Below, piece after piece: positions 48,201 to 57,643 of a stretch of DNA of 64,000 nucleotides. Source of the stretch: Syngnathus acus. Lineage: Eukaryota; Chordata; Actinopteri; Syngnathiformes; Syngnathidae. A program made the position numbers and the translations under genes. Each line of letters opens with the position of its first letter. Within the stretch, counting starts at the first letter, position 1. The notes beneath the pieces were generated by a model, which was not told where the DNA came from, ran no database searches, and worked only from the letters and a program-made list of their open reading frames with translations. The stretch is from positions 5,088,491 through 5,152,490 of the forward strand of contig NC_051092.1 in NCBI RefSeq assembly GCF_901709675.1. The letters are read 5' to 3'.

Positions 48201-51200
48201 TGACTTCCTGGAGTGGGCAAACAGGTTCTGATGAAAACAAAGAAACCAGAAGACCAGTTGGAAAAATGTATGACTGATTGTTGTAATGATGGAGTGACAC
48301 ATTAGGGTGGAGGAAGAGTGATGCTGCGTGGCGGCAATTCCATCGCAGGGGGAAAAAAAAAATGCATGTATAAAATAAAATAAAATCCAGAAGCTATGTT
48401 GTGCTAATACGAAGAAAATGACAGTCAGGTTGGGTTTCTTCTCAAAGCGCTGTCAATAACTCGACACCAACTCTTGCCTCCTGGATCTACAAACGGCTGT
48501 GAATTATTTAACCCCGGCAGCACGCTTGGTCTCCGGTTACCTGAAAAAGTCCACGACGTTTGCACGACAATAGCGCCATGCTGTGACTTTTTTTTTTGCA
48601 GAGAAAACCAGTAAATATGAAAATGTATTTGCATGACTGAGTTGGAACATTCAAAGTATCTTAATATCCAGGATACAAATGAGGGTGTTACACCTAGCTT
48701 GTTTTGCTACATGTGTTATGGAAGCTAACATATCATTTGCGTGCATAATTAATGAACCCAGTAGCTCGAACCCGCAAAAAACATCAAATGAAATTTCTGA
48801 GCTGCACCATGTCAAAACCTCAACTCAGATAAGAAAGGCCAAGTAGAAACAAGGAAAAAGGTCAAAGCGCTAGAACAGCAAAGCTCAGGTCAACTATCGA
48901 CTTTTCCGTGAAATGCTGTTGCCGTGGAAACGCGAACTAATTACGTGGGCCAAAGCGGCGGAATGTAATAAAGCTCTTTGATAGTCCAGCTGGTTTTTGA
49001 TTCTGGCGAGCATCCTACCGCAAAGGTTGACTTTGGGAACTCCCATTCCCACTGCCACCTTCCTCCAGTGGCGCTCGTTCCTCCTGATCTCTCCCTCCGT
49101 CGCCGCCACCGCTGCTCCCTGAGCGGAGGTGGCGCAGCTCATCGGGCCTGACGGCGTTGTACCACGTCTGCTGCCCGCCATCGGGGGTCAGCACCGGGCT
49201 CTTGTCCTCCTCATGGCCTTGCACCTGACTCTGCACCGTCTTCACCATGTTCACCGCGTTCACGGGCAGCTGCAGCAGCTTCTGCATGGCAGTCATCTTC
49301 TGTTGTTTTTTTTTTTTCTTCTATGAAAACTTTGCAGGATCCTCGATGAAGCAGACAAGTGATCAAGACTGACAGGTCCTCTCAGGTGGATTCCAAAAAG
49401 AGCTAGAACGTCACGATTTTCTGTTCCAGTGAGGACATTTCACGCAAGAGATGACGCAACAAGCTTCTTCAGAAGTGCTCCACTTCCTGCGAAGAAAGAC
49501 GTCTCCGTGGCGACGCGTTTATCCGAACGGAATTTCAGAGGGATCCGTTTCCGCCTGTTCCTGTTTTCCTACTCCTGCCTCTGTTGCTGCTGCGTCTGGC
49601 CTAGCTGCCATCAGCCGCTCTGTAAAAAAGATACTCGTCACAGAGGGGCGTGGAGTCCATGGCGACCCCTCCCCGCTGTTCACGTGCTTGCCGTTGCAGA
49701 GCCGGCCTCTCCCTGTCGCTCAGTCATTGCAAATGCACACACACACACACACGCACACACGTAGGGAACCGCGCTGATGAGGACACGTCGCTACATTCGC
49801 ACTGCCTCCCGCAAACATCACCTGCCTCGATAACTTTTTTTTTTTTTTTTATCCTGAATCCCCTCATTCATTTTAACCATCGCTATGAGAAAATGGATGG
49901 ACGGATGCTTAATTCAAACAAGCCGTTTTCTTCATCTAACATGACTCAGCAGCGTTCTCTGCAACCCCCCCCCTCCCCAACAGAGTGAAAATGAGTCCTC
50001 TTGTGATGATGTGCCAAAGCTCAGCTAGCTTTAGCAGCAAGCATCATTTTCAAAGGAGTTATGATCCATTTTGCAGGCATCTTAAATAGGGCTGCGCCTC
50101 TTGAATCGGAATATCGACTAGCAATTATGAATCTAGTCAATTGAATAAATGTTGATTTTGTATTATCAAACGACAAAATAGGCACGTAACTTTGAGTGTG
50201 TGTGACTTTATATGGCACGTCATCATTCATGTGTCAGCAAATTTGCAGAATATTCAAGCATTCATCCATCCAAAAAAATGGGTGGATGGATGGATCAAGT
50301 ATCGGCCGAAACTGTGCGCACAATGCACGTCGCTTGAAAGTGGCAAATCTTGGCCCAGCCTAGCCGTCAAGTCCTGGGCGGAGAAACTTGGGGATGTCAC
50401 AATTCAGCAAAACGCACAGCTGCTCACATTTTCAGAAAACTGCAGATAACAAATGCTTGCTGTGATATGGAACTTATCACTTTCTCTCCAGACGAGTCAC
50501 GAAAACAACAACAGTGGAACGAGCTCGCCATGTCAGCACAACCAAAACACATCGCTGTCAAAGTGGTATGTAAAGGTCTAACAAAAGCCACAAATACAAT
50601 ACCAACCTACAGATAACACAACGTGGCGGACCAGCGAATGAATGACTGCGTTCCACTGCACTGCAAAACACTCCCAAATACCCGAAAGCTTGCTCATCAA
50701 ATGTTTTATGTCATTTACTGTCCATAATACCAAACGGAAGAAATCTCTGCACATATGGGGCCAAAGCCAAAAAGCAAGACTGAATGCAAAAAAAAACTAC
50801 ATTATTGTGTAAAAGACATTGCCATGTGGGCTCAGGTAAGCATCAGCAAAGCAGTGATGGCAGTTAACAGAGTTCGTCACTACATCGACAAATTCAAGTT
50901 CAACCTTTACCATGCAAATTGCAAGACGTGTATCAACAACACCCAAAAATGATTCTCTGAAGCCAAAGTCATCTGAGATTGAATTAAAAATGATTAGAGG
51001 ATTAGAAAACCGCTACTTTTCAAGTAGCTTGTTCGTTGTATGTGAGATTTGGAAAAGGGGGGCGCTGTCCAGTAGAGATGGTGCTGAATAAAATGGAGTT
51101 GAGGCCTGCTGATGATCCCTTTTTAAACTGACTTGTATTACGTCAACATTTAATACGTCTACTTACTTCTTGACTATTTCTTTCTTTGTATATTTTTTAT

Positions 51201-51520
51201 TTTGGACCTTCCACATAGTCATCACAAAAACAGCGTTCGAGGGAATCAAATCACGACCAGCAACCACACAGCTAATCCGGAGATGGTGGAGGACATTGAT
51301 TTGAAGCTAGCTCAATTCAGGCCAGATGTTGACATTGAAATAACCCTCAAAATCGACGTCGGCAGAACGGAAAAAGACATTTGGCTCAGAAGCAAGCACA
51401 GGTGTACCTTTTATAGTCTGAGGAGAAAATCCCGCCACTCGCCGGGTCGTGGCCATATTCGGGCTCCCCGACGCTAGAGGAGCCCCCTTTCTCGTCGTTG
51501 AAGCCCGAGCTGGCGGACAT
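39300..51520 (-). CDS. ap3b2: AP-3 complex subunit beta-2 (neuronal beta-3B)
   Basis: AP3B2 is the large beta subunit of neuronal AP-3, which sorts cargo from endosomes to synaptic vesicles and lysosome-related organelles. Twenty-six exons in phase give 1103 aa (human 1082): 51520-51408, 47839-47764, 47496-47422, 47214-47119, 47059-46899, 46828-46762, 46664-46482, 46298-46113, 45721-45624, 45554-45500, 45419-45348, 45278-45216, 45136-45004, 44936-44650, 44543-44357, 44282-44164, 41641-41527, 41444-41279, 41224-41056, 40961-40883, 40799-40690, 40405-40177, 40108-40024, 39958-39861, 39781-39643, 39450-39300. The trunk shows [20 protein letters not shown] and [13 protein letters not shown]; the hinge is Ser/Glu/Lys-rich; the ear ends [18 protein letters not shown], which fits AP3B2 rather than AP3B1. 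Exon 1 ([20 protein letters not shown]) is also AP3B2-like. Confidence 0.96.
40449..40644. repeat. Imperfect (AAAT)n tract in ap3b2 intron 21
   Basis: About 195 bp of AAAT/AATA tetranucleotides with interruptions lie between exons 21 and 22 of ap3b2. Confidence 0.9.
41642..44163 (-). other. ap3b2 intron 17, large intron in the hinge region
   Basis: This 2.5-kb intron interrupts the trunk-to-hinge junction between NVE and VPEWTKC codons. It contains AT-rich parts, a ccatccatcc-type repeat relic near 41900-41920 and a few isolated donor-like sites. No extra conserved exon was recognised. Confidence 0.6.
46310..46420. repeat. AT-rich low-complexity tract in ap3b2 intron 7
   Basis: This is a run of mixed ATATA/AAATA elements with no other content. 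Confidence 0.85.
47499..47518. repeat. Poly(G/C) tract at ap3b2 exon 3 acceptor
   Basis: A run of about 20 G on the plus strand becomes about 20 C on the coding strand and directly precedes the acceptor AG of exon 3 at 47497-47498. Confidence 0.9.
47840..51407 (-). other. ap3b2 intron 1
   Basis: This is a 3.6-kb intron between the first and second coding exons. It holds a same-strand open frame at 49019-49296 (described separately), a (CA)n tract near 49737-49760, a GGAT-type tandem stretch near 50280-50295 and otherwise AT-rich sequence. Confidence 0.65.
49019..49296 (-). CDS. Unidentified ORF; possible alternative first exon of ap3b2
   Basis: An open frame starts at the ATG at 49296 and runs 92 codons plus two bases to a donor-like GTAGGA at 49018. 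The stop TAG lies inside that donor. The first ~60 residues look like ordinary protein (begins [20 protein letters not shown], later [19 protein letters not shown]); the rest is Gly/Ser/Glu-rich. I do not recognise the family. The frame would leave two bases (CG), which with the G of ap3b2 exon 2 gives Arg, the same residue made by the standard exon 1-2 junction. It could therefore be an alternative first exon, a separate small gene nested in the intron, or chance. Confidence 0.35.
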
Positions 51521-52183
51521 GGTGCTGGCGTTTCAGTGTCTCCTACCTTCCGCCGCGACGACCGAGATTTTTTGGTGCGGGTATGCGGTTCTTACACGGC
51601 CCTTACAGGCGTACAGGCACCGTGTAATCCCTGGGAGGAGGAGGTAGTTGTTATAGGGGGGCTGTGATGCGCAGGTCACGTGATAAGGGAAGGTAAGAAC
51701 CCGGAAGTGCTTGGCATAGATTGCTTTTGTATTATTTTGTAAACGTCCCAGTTGTGTGTCTGCGTGTTTGTGGCTGTTGATCCAACTACAAACAAAAATA
51801 CAAGGATAAAACAACCGTTGTTTTTGACAAAGATAAATAAATAAAAGTAAAATATTGGACACAGTCCCTCGAAAGATGGGGAAAAAAATCACTTGTACTT
51901 AATTATATATCTACCTATATTATATTCGGACTAAATAAAAATTCAATTAAAAAAGAATATCATTATTTATTTATTTTTACTTTAATTTCATTATTCTTTC
52001 TTTTGACACCGGAATACAAGAGCAAGATGTGTACAAAATTTGATTTCTTAGCAAATAGATGGATAGCACGCATGCGCAGTGTTGCCCGTATCGTTGTCCT
52101 GGCAACAAAAGCGCAACAATCGGCGTCTATTTGTGGAACATCTCAAATCCAGGTTGAAGGTGTTGTAAAACCAAAAGCAAAAG
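51521..52183. promoter_or_regulatory. Divergent promoter of ap3b2 and dnai4
   Basis: This is 663 bp between head-to-head start codons. It contains an E-box of CLEAR type (GTCACGTGAT, 51675-51684) near ap3b2. Near dnai4 it has an NRF1-like element (cacgcatgcgca, 52067-52078) and an X-box (52093-52106). The centre is AT-rich, so two separate core promoters are possible. Confidence 0.55.
52093..52106 (+). promoter_or_regulatory. RFX X-box upstream of dnai4
   Basis: GTTGTCCTGGCAAC is two imperfect inverted half-sites with a 2-nt spacer, close to the X-box consensus GTTGCCATGGCAAC. It lies 78 bp upstream of the dnai4 start codon. RFX factors drive ciliary genes through such sites. Confidence 0.75.
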
Positions 52184-55100
52184 ATGAGGCGACATAGTTC
52201 AACACTAACCCCGTATGTATTATATCCATTTGTTGAACTCTGAAACAAATTTGTGGCTAATCCTAACGTCAACTTTCTGTTTCTTTTTTGTTGTTGTTGC
52301 CCTTTTTGTCTTCTAGCTCCTCCCGGGCGGTGAGGAGATCAACTTCAGGGATGCAGCGAATGCTTCACAGTTCCAGATACACAGGGAGCTTTGCGGGTCA
52401 CCATAGCCGGAGAGGCTCCAGGATGCTGTCGGAAAGCAAAATGGGTCGCTTCGCTCATAGGAAAGCAATCCGGGTAACTTCACTGGACTCTCCATTAGGT
52501 ACACCGTCAGAATCAGGATCCACATTTCAAAAAGAGAATATTTCTCAATTTCCACAACGATATTAATAAAACAATTTGTAATACACGCTATCACATTTTA
52601 GTTGGGAAAATTAAAATCACATGACAATTTATGATGCCAACATCTTAAAGTAAAGCACATTTCTCCTCAGCTAGCAGCTAATTTTGTGCCTCATCTTTTT
52701 CTTTGCAGGTTATGGATGAGGAAGGAAATGATGTCACACCTCGGCCCCTGTACGAGCCCGAGCCCAAGGACCCGCACGCCAAACCACAGAGATCCTTCTT
52801 TGAAGATTACTACTCCAGATTCGATACTTCCAAATCCACCTCGTGCTTCTATGTACCCTCTTCCGGGTAACAAGTGCCTGCTAATTGGAGTATCATTTTA
52901 TCCTTTTGATTGCATGAAAAATACAATATATAAAAAAATCTACCAAAATGATCATTCAAAGAAAATTCACATTTATTTATGAATATTTTCTCCATGCTTT
53001 CCAGGACATGCAGGTGGAGCAGCAGTCTTCCCAGCTTGTCAGCCAGGGTGGGCTCTCAGAGTGCCATGGGCTATATCAAATTGGACACCAGCCAGCCTCT
53101 CGGTTGCTATTCACTCATAATGTGACACCGCTGTCGTAGAATGGCAAATGCGATTATATTCCGATATTCTTTGCTCTTTTCCCAGATTCCGTGAGGCAGA
53201 CTGGGAATCAGCAGATATCGGAGGAGATTGCTGTGGAGGAGGTGTTAAACGTTTACCTGAGCGAGACAGAGACCATCACTCTCCTGGATCTGCCCACCAC
53301 CTGCATGTCCGATCAGGCTGAAGACGCTCAGGCCGTTAAGTCAGTGAAGATCTTTTATTTTATTTTATTTTATTTTATTTTATTTTATTTTATTTTATTT
53401 TATTTTATTTTATTTTATTTTATTTTAGGTTGTTGTCTTTGAAAGATTTCCCCCCAAAAATCTTTTTATGAATTATCAGTCTACAAGCATAGGGAAACCT
53501 CGCCGTGTCGTCTTTAGGCGGAGTAACGTCCTCTACATTGAGCTGTGCAACAACCGATTGGGCAACGACAAGTACGTGGAGCGAGCCATGCAGACGTTCG
53601 TCGGAGCTTCTAAAAACAAAAAACTCCAGAGCGACAAGATTGTCATGCACGATCAGGGTAAGCTTGATACTTGCTCTGTTAAGTGGTCAGTTTACTCAAA
53701 TTAGCTTTTTTTGACAGGCACCATGGCCACCATTTGGGAAATTTTCGACTCCTTCCAAACCGAAGATTCGAAAGCGGAGAAGGTTCCTGCGCAAAGTTCG
53801 CCGGACCTTAATAAAGATCCCAAGGAAATCGGAAGCGTCAGCAGCATCAGCACAATCGGCACAATCGGCACAAGTAAAAAAAATTAATGTACGCTAACTA
53901 GGGAAAGTTGTTGATTTTGTCTCGCATGTCCCCAGCCAGTACCGGAAGCTCCTTGTTTGCTTTCAACATGCAAGCGGGCGACATGAATGATGAGTCAGAG
54001 CTTCAGCTGATCTTCCAGTCGGAGACGTTCCAGAGGAACCTGCTCATCACAGAACGCTGCCTGGTCGCCAACATCTTTCAAGCAAGGCTGGCCTCTTATA
54101 GGAACCTCCCCGAGATCCAAGGTAACGTCTGACGAATGGAGATGTTTGTCTCAGTGCCATGACGAGCCAACTCTTCGAAGAACCCTCCTTCGAGACCAAG
54201 CCGGAGTCTGAGGAGCTCAACAATGAAGAAGAGACGGAAGAAGATGAAGAGGAAGAATTGGATGAGATGGCGGAGGAGGTGCAGGAGGTAGAAGTGGAGG
54301 AGCAGGTGAAAGAGGAGGAGCAAAAGGAGGAAGAAGAAGAGGTGCAGGCAGAAGAGGAAGAGGAGGAAGTGGTAGCTCCATCTCTGGAACTTCTCTGGAC
54401 CTTCAGTTGCGAACTCACCAAAGGATGGAACATCACCTCTATGGCTTGGAACAAGCAGAACTTGGTAAGAAAGACATCCGGAACGCTTTACGGCGTTGCG
54501 TAAAATGCAAATGGTTCATCGTTTGTAGCCTGCGGATTTTTTAAGTCATTGGTGTCAAACCTGAGGCCTGGGGGCCAGATACGGCCCACCCTATCATTTT
54601 ATGTGGCCCGCAAAGACAAATTCTTCTCTCCCTGGAAGGATCTGCTGGCAGTGGGCTATGGTGACTTCAAGCCCTGGAGAAAAGGCCTGATCTGCTGCTG
54701 GTCCATCAAGAACCTGAGCGTATGTAATTCGCATGACAGTGGCTTCTTTCCACACTTGAGTCCAGTTCCTACTTGAGTGTGTTTCCAGAATCTCATTTCA
54801 ACTTTTTGTTCCCCACCTCAGCCATGTTTCTACCTCAGTCTTGTTTTTGTACCCACATGTTGTTTCTCATCCTGTTTCTATCTTGACGTCGACATTTGCA
54901 ACGCTTTTTGCAGTGGCCGGAGCGCGTCTACCACTGTCACAGCGGCATCACGGCGTTGGATTTCTCCTCCACCACACCCGACAAGTTGGCGGCGGGCATG
55001 CACGACGGCACCGTCGCCATCTTCAGCGTGCGCAATCGAGAAAGGCGCACATTCCTCGCCAGCAGCATGTGAGGCTTTTCGCCCAGATCCGCCAGTTTTG

Positions 55101-56354
55101 CCTTTTCGACTAAAAATAAAATAAAATCAGATCATTTAACTTAATAACTTTCCATATTTCTTCTCTCTTGTCAAGCGGTTGCAAAAAGAGACATTTTCAT
55201 CCCGTGTGGAACATCACCTGGGCCAAGCAGGAGATGGGCCTTTCTGACGAGGACACCATCGAATCCGTCGTGTCTGTGTCGGAGGACGGACGTGTCCTCA
55301 AGTGGCTGCTGTGCAGCCACGGCCTGGAGGGCGTAGGTAGGAGATCATGCTGATTGCTGGATTCCACCCAAACTCGGATAATTCTTTTTTCCATCCATCG
55401 TCAGGCATGCTGGAGCTGAGGAGAATCCAAGACGGCATCAAGAAAGCCGAAGGTAACAAAACCAAGAGGGAGGGCCTTTTGGTTTCCACTGCCACGGCCG
55501 GTCTTTGCTTGGATTTTCAGCCCACGGTAAATCAAACTTTGAATCCATCTTCACCGTCATGTTGTGTGACTTCATCGGTCCCGCCTTCAGGATCCCACCA
55601 TCTACTTGGCCGGCACTTCAGAGGGCGTCGTCCAAAAGTGCTCCGTGTCCAACCACCATCATTACCTGGCCCTTTATCGGAAGCACCTCGTGAGTCAGGC
55701 TCACCTTGCCGCCGATGTTTAGGTGGCGTCTCATTTCCTTCCGCTGCCTCGGCAGTGCCCTGTCAATCAAGTGCAGTGGTCCCCGTTCAGCCCCGACGTG
55801 TTCCTGAGCGGCTCGGCCGACTGGACCATCCAGCTCTGGAAGGAGGACCACCTGACGCCGGCCATGAGCTTCACCACCATCCAGAGTCCCGTGCTGTCAG
55901 TTAGGTGGTCCCCGCTCTGGCCCTCCGTCTTTGCCTCCATCAAAAGTGAACAGCTGGAGATCTGGGACCTGAACGCTTCCATGTGAGTCTCCATCAGATA
56001 CTGGAGATGTCCGTTTGAGTCGACTTGAGCTTGTTTCATGGTGCTGGTGGAGTCTAACAAAACGTTACATCTCTCTCAGGTTGGACCCAGTCATCGTGGA
56101 GCCCGCCGCACAGGGCGTCCAATTGACCTCCATGCTCTTCGCCAAGGCCTCAGATTGCATCGTGGTCGCAGATTCGAGTGGAAATGTAAACTTCTACAAG
56201 ATTAAAGACCTCAGCGTCAGTCCGGGCAAGACGGTAACGCCCATGACGTTTTTGTGGATTGTCTTTATCTCTCGCTAACTATACTTTCATTTTCTTCTTC
56301 TTCCAGGTGCCAAGTTTGGAGGAACTCGTTCACTTTCCTACTACTACTAGTTAG
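52184..56354 (+). CDS. dnai4: Axonemal dynein intermediate chain 4 (WDR78)
   Basis: DNAI4 is a WD-repeat intermediate chain of inner-arm dynein f in motile cilia (Chlamydomonas IC138 type). Seventeen exons in phase give 802 aa (human about 848): 52184-52212, 52317-52473, 52709-52866, 53005-53102, 53186-53339, 53518-53657, 53718-53873, 53936-54121, 54181-54464, 54639-54719, 54914-55068, 55176-55336, 55405-55526, 55591-55689, 55756-55982, 56080-56233, 56307-56354. Family blocks are CNNRLGNDKYVERAMQTF, SDKIVMHDQGTMATIWE, WTFSCELTKGWNITSMAWNK, LLAVGYGDF, KGLICCWSIKN and WD repeats such as VFLSGSADWTIQLWKEDH and EIWDLNASMLDP. Exon 9 carries a long Glu-rich segment. The first exon codes 9 residues (MRRHSSTLT); it is supported by the in-phase join and the X-box upstream. 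Start confidence is moderate; family assignment is strong. Confidence 0.93.
53352..53427. repeat. (TTTTA)15 pentanucleotide microsatellite in dnai4 intron 5
   Basis: About 15 pure TTTTA units lie in the intron between exons 5 and 6. Pure pentanucleotide tracts of this type are usually length-variable. Confidence 0.95.
54545..54630 (+). mobile_element. hAT-like nonautonomous transposon fragment in dnai4 intron 9
   Basis: The string ggtgtcaaacctgaggcctg, followed by ggccagatacggccc and tcattttatgtggcccgcaaa, resembles the vertebrate repeat class that begins CAGTGGTGTCAAACT and contains 'ggcccgccacatcattttatgtggcccgc'. Such repeats are usually assigned to hAT-type elements. The family call is from memory and unsearched. 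The fragment ends about 10-20 nt before the exon 10 acceptor at 54638. Confidence 0.5.
54757..54890 (+). repeat. Degenerate minisatellite-like array (unit near 'catgtttctacttgagt')
   Basis: Phrases such as cacttgagtccagttcctac, ttgagtgtgtttcc, cagccatgtttctacctcag and cctgtttctatcttgac recur at intervals of about 17-25 bp in dnai4 intron 10. The same unit type recurs downstream of the gene at 56392-56530. Confidence 0.5.
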
Positions 56355-56391
56355 TTGCTTTCACAAACAAGTGTTATCGAGATGACCATAA

Positions 56392-56530
56392 ATTGAGTCA
56401 TATATTTCTGTTTGAGTCACGTTTCTATTGGAGTCATGTTACCCGTTTCTATTCAGGTCATATTTCATGTTTCTACTTTAGCCATGTTTTGTGATGCTAG
56501 TCGGGTCATATTTCCACCCGAGTCCAGGAA
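56392..56530 (+). repeat. Degenerate minisatellite-like array downstream of dnai4
   Basis: Recurring phrases are gagtcatatatttctgttt, gagtcacgtttctattgg, agtcatgttacccgtttcta, ggtcatatttcatgtttcta and gccatgttttgtg. They share the 'gagtcatgtttctactt' core with the intron 10 array. Confidence 0.55.
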
Positions 56531-57024
56531 TGCGTTGGCTAACGTGGTTATTCATGGATGACAGCGCTTCCATTCACTCGGACCGAGCGGCTGTTATGTC
56601 AGCTCATCGGAAACTGGCAGCAAGTGCATGCTTGCCCTCGCATTCCTCCATTTCATAAGCAGACACATGTCAAAAACCAAAATAGACACACCTGCTCATG
56701 TCAGCCCCCCCCCACACATGTTTACTTGTCCTTCTTGACCACCAGTCTCGTCACAATACAAAAGCCGCTTCAGCTTTTCTGAAAAACACAACAAAGTGCA
56801 AAGAGAAGATCAACAGCCACATAATACTTGATTTTATTTCATACTTCTTAATATTCTGACTTCTCTCACAACCGTTGCACTCCCATGACATTCTATTCAA
56901 TTATATAACATTTTTTGTATTTATTACCCCTCCTCATTTGTCCTTCAAATTAGGAGGGTTGTGTTTGAACTACTCAGTTGACGAGCAAATGTTTGTCACT
57001 GAGGTCAACCTCTATTTTGTTCAT

Positions 57025-57030
57025 AATAAA
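57025..57030 (+). other. Candidate poly(A) signal of dnai4
   Basis: AATAAA lies about 670 nt past the dnai4 stop. Closer variants cannot be excluded. Confidence 0.4.
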
Positions 57031-57303
57031 TGGGTTTGAATTTGAAAAATTATAGGAGATGATTTACACAAGCTTGTGTGTGAACAGTTGTAAGTTTCTG
57101 GGTTTGCATCCCCTTTCAGGACCAAACGTGGGAAGTGAAACTTGGACTACTACATTGCTTCTACAGTACATAGTCGCACACTTCACTAGATTAGTTATAA
57201 TGTGTGTATAATAATGTAGAAATGTGAAAAACTATTTTTTCCCTCATTGCCCAATTTAATACATAAGAAAATAACAAGTTTCATCCTGATTGCTTTTAAA
57301 AAG

Positions 57304-57356
<53 letters not shown>

Positions 57357-57376
57357 GGTTAGTTGGTTAGTTAGTT
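57304..57376. repeat. (AGTT)n tetranucleotide microsatellite
   Basis: About 18 units of AGTT, nearly pure apart from two TTGG interruptions near the right end, lie between dnai4 and snx22. Confidence 0.95.
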
Positions 57377-57643
57377 TTCTGTTCGGTGTGTAAATGATAA
57401 AATATATGACACGGTGGGCTGCACCTTTAATGTCCCGGATGTAGCATCCTGTCCAATTAGCGTGGAGGTGGAGCTCCGAGCGGCCAGACGATCTGCTGTT
57501 CACGCCCGATTTGAGCGCTCACAACCCGGACACATCCACCGAGACAGCGGATACTCCATAAAGACTCGCCGGATACATTTGGACCGATCAAAAAGTTTAA
57601 CTCAGTCGCTTCAAATGCTTCAGGTAGGACAACTGTTAGGCCA

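Larger units (their letters stand above)
56355..57643. other. dnai4 3' UTR, spacer and snx22 promoter/5' UTR
   Basis: Apart from the minisatellite array, the poly(A) signal and the tetranucleotide repeat, this is unique sequence. The last 230 bp become GC-rich and probably carry the snx22 leader. No other exon was seen. Confidence 0.5.

Noticed and set aside
39300-51520. ap3b1 as identity of the AP-3 beta gene
   Set aside because: The N-terminus ([19 protein letters not shown]) and the C-terminus ([14 protein letters not shown]) match the neuronal beta-2 paralogue as recalled.
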